From Clostridiales bacterium UBA1234 (GTDB lineage: Bacteria > Bacillota > Clostridia > TANB77 > UBA1234), in contig DBWQ01000023.1 of the NCBI GenBank assembly GCA_002308995.1, positions 89,039-100,119 of the forward strand: a DNA stretch of 11,081 nucleotides, written 5' to 3'. A program made the translations under genes and the position numbers. This document shows positions 6,641-11,081 of the stretch, piece after piece (position 1 is the stretch's first letter; each line of letters starts with the position of its first letter). Below the pieces are notes generated by a model. It was not told the DNA's origin. It saw nothing but the letters and a program-made list of their open reading frames with translations, and ran no database searches.

Positions 6641-7561
6641 CTATTTTTTTTGATTTTTCGAAAAAGAAACTGTCTTTATAATTCTTTTTATTCTCATTAT
6701 AAGTACTTTTTTCCATGAATAAATATTTTCTTTTTTTAATATACTTTTTGCTATTCTAATTTCGTTCTTATCTTTCTTTTTAATTGCGTTATACATTAAT
6801 TCATAATAATTTGCTATATATATATCCTTTTTGGTTTTTTCGTCAAATGCATCTATTTGTGATTTAAATTTTTCAAGAAATCTATTTTTATTTTCTAGTG
6901 CTTTTTCTATACATGGAACATTAATAATATTATCTATATTTTTTACCACTAAATACTCTGGAATAACAGATATAGTTTTTGCTTCCCTCAAATATCTAAT
7001 AATAAATTCTATATCTTGATTTCTTACAAAAGATTCATCAAATCCATTAATTTTTTGAATCAAATCTTTTCTACATATAATATTGCTACCTGTTCCAAAG
7101 AACGACTTTGCCTTTAGTAATTCTAATTCACATTTTTTTCTGTTAATATCAATATCTGGAATCTTTTTTTTGAGAATTTTATTATTATATTTATATACGT
7201 ATCCACTACATATAAAATCCGGATTAAATTTATTAATATAATCAATTATTTTTTCTATTCTTGATGGAACAAACTCGTCATCATCATCTAAAAATGTTAT
7301 GTACTCACCTTTGGCTGATGCAATACCAGTATTTCTAGCCGCAGCTCCATTTTTGTTTTTTTGATGCATTAAATATATAACATTTTTATATTTTTCCATT
7401 AATTTTATATTATTTTTCCTATATTCTGAATCACTATCATTATCATCTACGACAATTACTTCATAATCACCTTTTTGCGATAATACACTATCTAGAGCCC
7501 TAGGTAAATATTCATTTCGTTTATAAGTTGGAATAATGATAGACAATTTCTTATTATTCAT
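6641..7561 (-). CDS. GT2-family glycosyltransferase
   Basis: An inverting GT-A enzyme of 306 aa acting at the cytoplasmic membrane face. The N-terminus LSIIIPTYKRNEYLPRALDS is diagnostic. VIVVDDNDSD (36-45) holds the nucleotide-binding acidic pair, NGAAARNTGIASAKG (71-85) follows, and the DXD-type metal site is LDDDD at 91-95. A later NQDIEF (181-186) matches the ED-type motif that usually carries the catalytic base (D183). The last 100 or so residues are Lys-rich and helical, without clear TM segments. The ATG at 7561 is chosen because TGGAGG stands 5 nt upstream; an in-frame ATG at 7609 would overlap the wzy gene and add 16 residues foreign to the family. The coding sequence is extremely AT-rich, about 18% GC in one counted 60-base line. 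The sugar transferred cannot be told. Confidence 0.92.
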   Translation of the reverse strand: MNNKKLSIIIPTYKRNEYLPRALDSVLSQKGDYEVIVVDDNDSDSEYRKNNIKLMEKYKNVIYLMHQKNKNGAAARNTGIASAKGEYITFLDDDDEFVPSRIEKIIDYINKFNPDFICSGYVYKYNNKILKKKIPDIDINRKKCELELLKAKSFFGTGSNIICRKDLIQKINGFDESFVRNQDIEFIIRYLREAKTISVIPEYLVVKNIDNIINVPCIEKALENKNRFLEKFKSQIDAFDEKTKKDIYIANYYELMYNAIKKKDKNEIRIAKSILKKENIYSWKKVLIMRIKRIIKTVSFSKNQKK

Positions 7562-7566
7562 ATTAT

Positions 7567-7572
7567 CCTCCA
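7567..7572 (-). promoter_or_regulatory. Ribosome binding site setting the GT2 start
   Basis: TGGAGG on the minus strand, 5 nt before ATG 7561, inside the 13-nt gap after the wzy stop. It rules in the shorter GT2 start and removes an apparent overlap with wzy. Confidence 0.75.
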
Positions 7573-7574
7573 AT

Positions 7575-8795
7575 CTATAACTTGTTAGTTTCATATATAG
7601 ATAAGCCAATGTATATTCCGTATAAAACTGATATTGGATTAATAAAACTGGAGCTTGATGTAGATATTATCAGCATAAATGAAAACAATGATGCCAGTAT
7701 ATATGAATATCTTGATTTTTTATTTAGCGAATATAATATGTTCTTTATCATAAATAGTATAAATGAAATATACGTAAACAATCCCAAAACTCCAAATTCT
7801 CCCAATACTGCTGGCCAAAATGTGTCCGTTGCAAAATGTGTTGTCACACGACCCAAACCATATATATTATAAAATCCTAAATTCATATAAATAGGAGAAT
7901 AATCTGTTACTGCAGAATAAGTACCATAAGTAGCAAAACCATATCCTATAGGGAAATTGTTTTTTGCTATTTTTATACTTTCTATTGTCATCTTTCCTCT
8001 AGCTGTATTTTCCATAGAGCCATAGTATTTATAAATACTGTCTCTTGCTAAAAATAATACTAAAAATAAAAGAATAAACATCGTTAAGATTTTTCTTATA
8101 ATACTTTTATTTATAAAATCATATCTATTTATTGTTATATAAATTAATGCAAAGCAAATTGATTTTGTTCTTAAGGTTAGGCAAAGCATTATTAGACACA
8201 TCAACTTTATTATGAAACAGTTTTCCTTTTTTTCGTCATTATCCTTATAACTCAATATGGCCAAAAAAAGCACAAGAATTTGAGATAATAGAGCAGGATG
8301 ATAATAAAATAATTGTAATGATTTTACACCAAACCTATATTCACTAATATTGATAAATGGAATTTGTATAAAATAACTCAATATAGTTACTATAAAAAAA
8401 ACTATTGAAAGAACCTTAACTTTATTCCTTAAACAAATTATTGTCTTTTCATTATCATTATTTCTAAAAAATGTATAAGCACCAATAATGACAAGGAAAA
8501 ATTTTGAATTAGTCACTATATCTTTAAGAACTGCTGAAGTTGGCTGCAAATTATATATCAGTGTTCCCAAAAGACCAATGACAAGTAAAAAAAGCATCTT
8601 ATGTAATATTATTTTTTGTGAAACATCATATTTCATTTTTAGTACACTATATGCGAACATAAAAATAGCAACTAATTCATCAAAACTCGAAAATATTTTG
8701 CTAATAAATCCAGTTGTATGCAATGTTAATGGAGACTGAAAAACTAATAATATAGTAATAGTTGTAATTATAAAATCTCTAACTTTAATCTTCAT
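7575..8795 (-). CDS. wzy: Wzy-like polysaccharide polymerase
   Basis: A hydrophobic protein of 406 aa with about 10-12 predicted TM segments. It is called Wzy from topology and context: these polymerases have little sequence conservation, and the locus has a flippase but otherwise no polymerase. A large extracytoplasmic loop in the C-terminal half (about 255-330) carries ENTARGKMTIESIKIAK and then PIGYGFATYG. This is the Arg plus G-x-G pattern common in Wzy/WaaL loops. Wzy joins flipped repeat units at the outer face of the membrane. The ATG at 8795 is preferred over the in-frame ATG at 8804, because AAAGGA sits 8 nt upstream of 8795. It overlaps the GT4 gene end by 11 nt, suggesting translational coupling. 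The alternative reading as an O-antigen-ligase relative is less likely here. Confidence 0.82.
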   Translation of the reverse strand: MKIKVRDFIITTITILLVFQSPLTLHTTGFISKIFSSFDELVAIFMFAYSVLKMKYDVSQKIILHKMLFLLVIGLLGTLIYNLQPTSAVLKDIVTNSKFFLVIIGAYTFFRNNDNEKTIICLRNKVKVLSIVFFIVTILSYFIQIPFINISEYRFGVKSLQLFYYHPALLSQILVLFLAILSYKDNDEKKENCFIIKLMCLIMLCLTLRTKSICFALIYITINRYDFINKSIIRKILTMFILLFLVLFLARDSIYKYYGSMENTARGKMTIESIKIAKNNFPIGYGFATYGTYSAVTDYSPIYMNLGFYNIYGLGRVTTHFATDTFWPAVLGEFGVLGLFTYISFILFMIKNILYSLNKKSRYSYILASLFSFMLIISTSSSSFINPISVLYGIYIGLSIYETNKL

Positions 8796-10017
8796 TATTT
8801 TCATCCTTTATATCTATTATTTTAGCAAATTTATTAAAGTTAATGGTTGCCTTAAAATTCTCCTCCCAGTATTCTCTAGTTTTTGTTCTTAATTCATCAT
8901 AGGCATCTTTTTTCATATTTATAAATTTCAATATTTCCTCTGATAAAAGATTATTATCAAAATTTTCTGGTATAATTTTACCTGTTACACCGTCCACAAC
9001 TATTTCAGAGGTTCCACCTACATCTGTGGCAATACATGGTATACCAAAACTAATTGCCTCCATTATTGATACGGGTAATCCTTCTGTACTACTTACATTT
9101 ATAAATAAATCAACAGCATTATTCTTATAAAAATCATATACGTCCGGATTTTTAAGATAACCTACAAAATCAAATTTGATTTTCGTTAAATTTTTTTTGG
9201 CTAATTCAATCAAATTATTAAGTCCATCGCCATCACCAATGTGATGCCATATTATATTCCTAGTTTGATTTGAGTTATCTATTATTTTTAATGCTTCTAC
9301 TATGCGTTCAACTCTTTTTAATGGAATGATTCTAGAACAAGACACGATATTAAAGCTATTATTATCTGATCCATGTGAACAACCATGATCATATATTCCT
9401 AAATACGATGTAATAATTTTGTGTTCATATCTAGGATACTTTTCCTTTAAATAACAACATCCGTCATTAGAAATACATATGATTCTATCTAATTTTTCCA
9501 GTACGTATTCACGACATGGCAAGTAATGATTATATTCATATATATCGAACCCATGTGCTCTCGAAATAGCATAACACTTTACTTTAATAGATGAGAATTT
9601 TTCTTTAAGGAGTGTTGCTATTACTGCTGGAGTATATAACCAATAACTATATAAAATGATTTCATCATTAGAATTAAAAGATATTATTTTTTCTAAATCT
9701 TCATAAATCATTTTTGAAAAATAGTTTCCTACTGCATAAGCATATGCATCTTTATAATTGCATTTTTTGGCTAGCATAATAGGTAATGATTTCATAAAAT
9801 AAAAATATTTTTTGTACTTATATTTAGTTGTATTTAATGCTCTTACCACCACATTTTTGGAATCTATATCTCTAGTTTGCGTTTCTGATTTGCAAGCGTT
9901 AATCGGATAAATAATAATCTTATCAAAATATTTTGATATTTCATTGATTTCACTTTCAATAAATGTTTCGCCTTTTTCATATGGAAATTTTCTATCAATA
10001 AGAACTAAATACTTCAT
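8785..10017 (-). CDS. GT4-family glycosyltransferase
   Basis: A retaining GT-B enzyme of 410 aa. The N-terminal acceptor domain begins with FPYEKGETFIESEI (11-24), an opening seen in WcaL/AmsK-like polysaccharide enzymes, and contains SRAHGFDIY at 152-160. The C-terminal donor domain has SCSRIIPLKRVERIVEA (226-242) with K234, HHIGDGDG (258-265), DFVGYLKN (283-290) and the EX7E signature E312-GLPVSIM-E320, followed by GIPCIATDVGGTSEIV. All expected donor-site residues are present. The ATG follows the pyruvyl transferase stop by one base, with AGAGGTG 5 nt upstream. The sugar and linkage cannot be told from sequence. Confidence 0.93.
   Translation of the reverse strand: MKYLVLIDRKFPYEKGETFIESEINEISKYFDKIIIYPINACKSETQTRDIDSKNVVVRALNTTKYKYKKYFYFMKSLPIMLAKKCNYKDAYAYAVGNYFSKMIYEDLEKIISFNSNDEIILYSYWLYTPAVIATLLKEKFSSIKVKCYAISRAHGFDIYEYNHYLPCREYVLEKLDRIICISNDGCCYLKEKYPRYEHKIITSYLGIYDHGCSHGSDNNSFNIVSCSRIIPLKRVERIVEALKIIDNSNQTRNIIWHHIGDGDGLNNLIELAKKNLTKIKFDFVGYLKNPDVYDFYKNNAVDLFINVSSTEGLPVSIMEAISFGIPCIATDVGGTSEIVVDGVTGKIIPENFDNNLLSEEILKFINMKKDAYDELRTKTREYWEENFKATINFNKFAKIIDIKDENNED
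8804..8809 (-). promoter_or_regulatory. Ribosome binding site setting the wzy start
   Basis: AAAGGA on the minus strand inside the last GT4 codons, 8 nt before ATG 8795. The other in-frame ATG at 8804 lies within or against this site and so cannot use it. Confidence 0.65.
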
Positions 10018-10018
10018 T

Positions 10019-10852
10019 CTAGCACCTCTTTTTATATGGAAAGCTGTTAATCATTTCTCTTTTTTTATTATCAATCATTTCTTTAGTCAGTTTATAATTA
10101 TTTTTAACATAGTCAAGACTAACAATATCATCAATATTCATGTCAATATACTCATGTTTTATCCCATACGCAGAATAATAGTCGTCAAACTTAAATCCAT
10201 CTCCTAAAAGCTTATTCGTTACAACAATATGTATATTAGGTATATTTAAACTATCTGCTATAATTAATCCGTGTAAACTGCTTGAAATTATCGTTTCACA
10301 TTCAGCTATTTTACGTGTTACATTTATCGGTGTATCTTGTACATCTATAAATGTTGAATTTGGAAATCTTTCGCATAATCTTTTAAAAATTTCTTCATCT
10401 TTCTCTTTATAATGTGCTATTATCCCTACACTATATTTTTTTTCAATTTTTTCATTTTCAATAAGACATGATGCCAAAATGCCCGCATCACCTAATGTAA
10501 TCTTAATTTTTTTCCCAATTAGTTTTTCAATTCTATTCTTACTCAATTCTCCACGTACTGCACAAAAAAGTGTGTTTTTGTATAAACTCTCATCTTTTTC
10601 TTTATATGAAACAAATCCTGTTCCCCATATATATACATTTTTTGATAAAATCTTAGATATACTCTTTAAAGCTTTTTTCCACATCGGTCCTTCCAAAGTA
10701 TAATTACCCAAACCGCTTCCTATACCACTTAATTCGCCAAACAGATAATTTCTTCTAATCACTTTATATCCAAATAAATTTTCTATTATATCTCTATTTA
10801 ACAAATCTCCCATATTGGGTACTTTTGCATAATACACTTTAATTTTATTCAC
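10019..10852 (-). CDS. Polysaccharide pyruvyl transferase family protein
   Basis: A cytoplasmic enzyme of about 277 aa in the polysaccharide pyruvyl transferase family, whose members make a pyruvate ketal on a sugar from phosphoenolpyruvate. Visible: an N-terminal YYAKVPNMGDLLNRDIIENL motif (about 7-26), WGTGF at 76-80, AVRGELSKNRI at 98-108, LGDAGILASC at 120-129, and the family-defining ISSSLHGLIIADSLNIP at 189-205. Start: GTG 10852 has AGGA 8 nt upstream and gives the usual short lead into the first beta strand. ATG 10861, adding three residues, is possible but has almost no space to a ribosome site. Longer readings run over the upstream gene and are unlikely. One base separates its stop from the GT4 start. 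Some family members are not proven ketal formers, so the product chemistry is an inference. Confidence 0.88.
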   Translation of the reverse strand: MNKIKVYYAKVPNMGDLLNRDIIENLFGYKVIRRNYLFGELSGIGSGLGNYTLEGPMWKKALKSISKILSKNVYIWGTGFVSYKEKDESLYKNTLFCAVRGELSKNRIEKLIGKKIKITLGDAGILASCLIENEKIEKKYSVGIIAHYKEKDEEIFKRLCERFPNSTFIDVQDTPINVTRKIAECETIISSSLHGLIIADSLNIPNIHIVVTNKLLGDGFKFDDYYSAYGIKHEYIDMNIDDIVSLDYVKNNYKLTKEMIDNKKREMINSFPYKKRC

Positions 10853-10862
10853 ATTATCCATC

Positions 10863-11081
10863 CTACTTTTCATCAATAAATTCTTTGATACTCTCAATAA
10901 TTGTATCTGTATTAGATACATATGTTTTATAATCTTTGGTTTTGACTTCTTTGAGTTTTGTTTCCAAATCATCTAACTCATAGCATGGTTCAATAAAATT
11001 CAGCTCATCAAATTGTTGAATTAACTGTATTTGATGATCATCTACGTGTTCACCATACTTAGCAAGTCTTGGGGTCGCAAT
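10863..11081 (-). CDS. Glycosyltransferase subunit PssE/EpsF type (GT28 C-terminal domain), C-terminal fragment
   Basis: Only the last 72 residues are in the window; the gene continues past the right edge. The fragment reads IATPRLAKYGEHVDDHQIQL at its start, matching the P-R-x-x-x-x-G-E-H-V-x-D-H-Q signature at the end of the GT28 C-terminal (Alg13/PssE/EpsF/Cps14G) domain. A helical acidic tail ending in IDEK follows. In two-subunit enzymes of this kind, this donor-binding half works with a membrane-bound Alg14/PssD-like partner, normally the adjacent upstream gene. Together they add the second sugar to the undecaprenyl-linked glucose. Rhizobial PssDE adds glucuronate, the streptococcal pair galactose. 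The ugd gene here makes glucuronate plausible, not proven. Its TAG stop lies 10 nt before the GTG start of the pyruvyl transferase, so the two are tightly linked. Confidence 0.85.
   Translation of the reverse strand: MATPRLAKYGEHVDDHQIQLIQQFDELNFIEPCYELDDLETKLKEVKTKDYKTYVSNTDTIIESIKEFIDEK

Noticed and set aside
10862..10972. N-terminal extension of the pyruvyl transferase up to 10972
   Set aside because: This stretch is the out-of-frame reading of the PssE/EpsF-type gene, which has a clear family signature in its own frame and stops at 10863.

Overview
The window is a slice of a cell-surface polysaccharide (capsule or exopolysaccharide) locus of the Wzx/Wzy type. Every gene I accept lies on the minus strand, so transcription runs from the right edge to the left edge. 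The host is most likely a low-GC Bacillota (Clostridia- or Erysipelotrichia-like). This rests on the AT-rich sequence, strong AGGAG-type ribosome sites, and above all the Gram-positive tyrosine phosphoregulatory set: a membrane adaptor (CpsC), a separate soluble BY-kinase (CpsD) and a PHP-type tyrosine phosphatase (CpsB). The species cannot be told from the sequence. The genetic code looks standard.

Right part (about 4.56-11.08 kb) is the polymer-specific biosynthetic block. In transcription order it holds: the C-terminal end of a PssE/EpsF-type glycosyltransferase subunit (cut by the window edge), a polysaccharide pyruvyl transferase, a GT4 glycosyltransferase, a Wzy-like polymerase, a GT2 glycosyltransferase, a Wzx flippase and a left-handed beta-helix O-acetyltransferase. 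Spacing from the partial gene through wzx is tight, from an 11-nt overlap to 13-nt gaps. A 77-nt gap precedes the acetyltransferase. The block is very AT-rich: hand-counted 60-base lines give about 18-25% GC.

Middle part (about 2.8-4.5 kb) holds ugd (UDP-glucose 6-dehydrogenase, the source of UDP-glucuronate) and a small VanZ-family membrane protein. Left part (1-2.72 kb) holds cpsC, cpsD and cpsB, then the start of a secreted acidic protein that runs off the left edge. A near-consensus sigma-A-type promoter (TTGATA, 17 nt, TATAAT) lies just upstream of cpsC, so the regulatory module can be transcribed apart from the biosynthetic operon. Most sampled lines in the left 4.5 kb are about 30-45% GC, so a composition step near 4.55 kb probably marks the edge of the exchangeable, serotype-like region.

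Working model (inference): Ugd supplies UDP-GlcA. PssE with its unseen partner, the GT4 and the GT2 build a lipid-linked repeat unit, which is decorated with pyruvate ketal and O-acetyl groups. Wzx flips it, Wzy polymerises it, and CpsC/CpsD/CpsB control chain length and export by tyrosine phosphorylation. The product would be an acidic polymer. The initiating phosphoglycosyltransferase, the PssD/EpsE-type partner and the main promoter are not in the window.

I found no RNA genes, mobile elements, CRISPR arrays or convincing terminators, and no gene-free stretch longer than about 110 nt. The polysaccharide genes are known families. The least explained item is the partial secreted protein downstream of cpsB, which I do not recognise.
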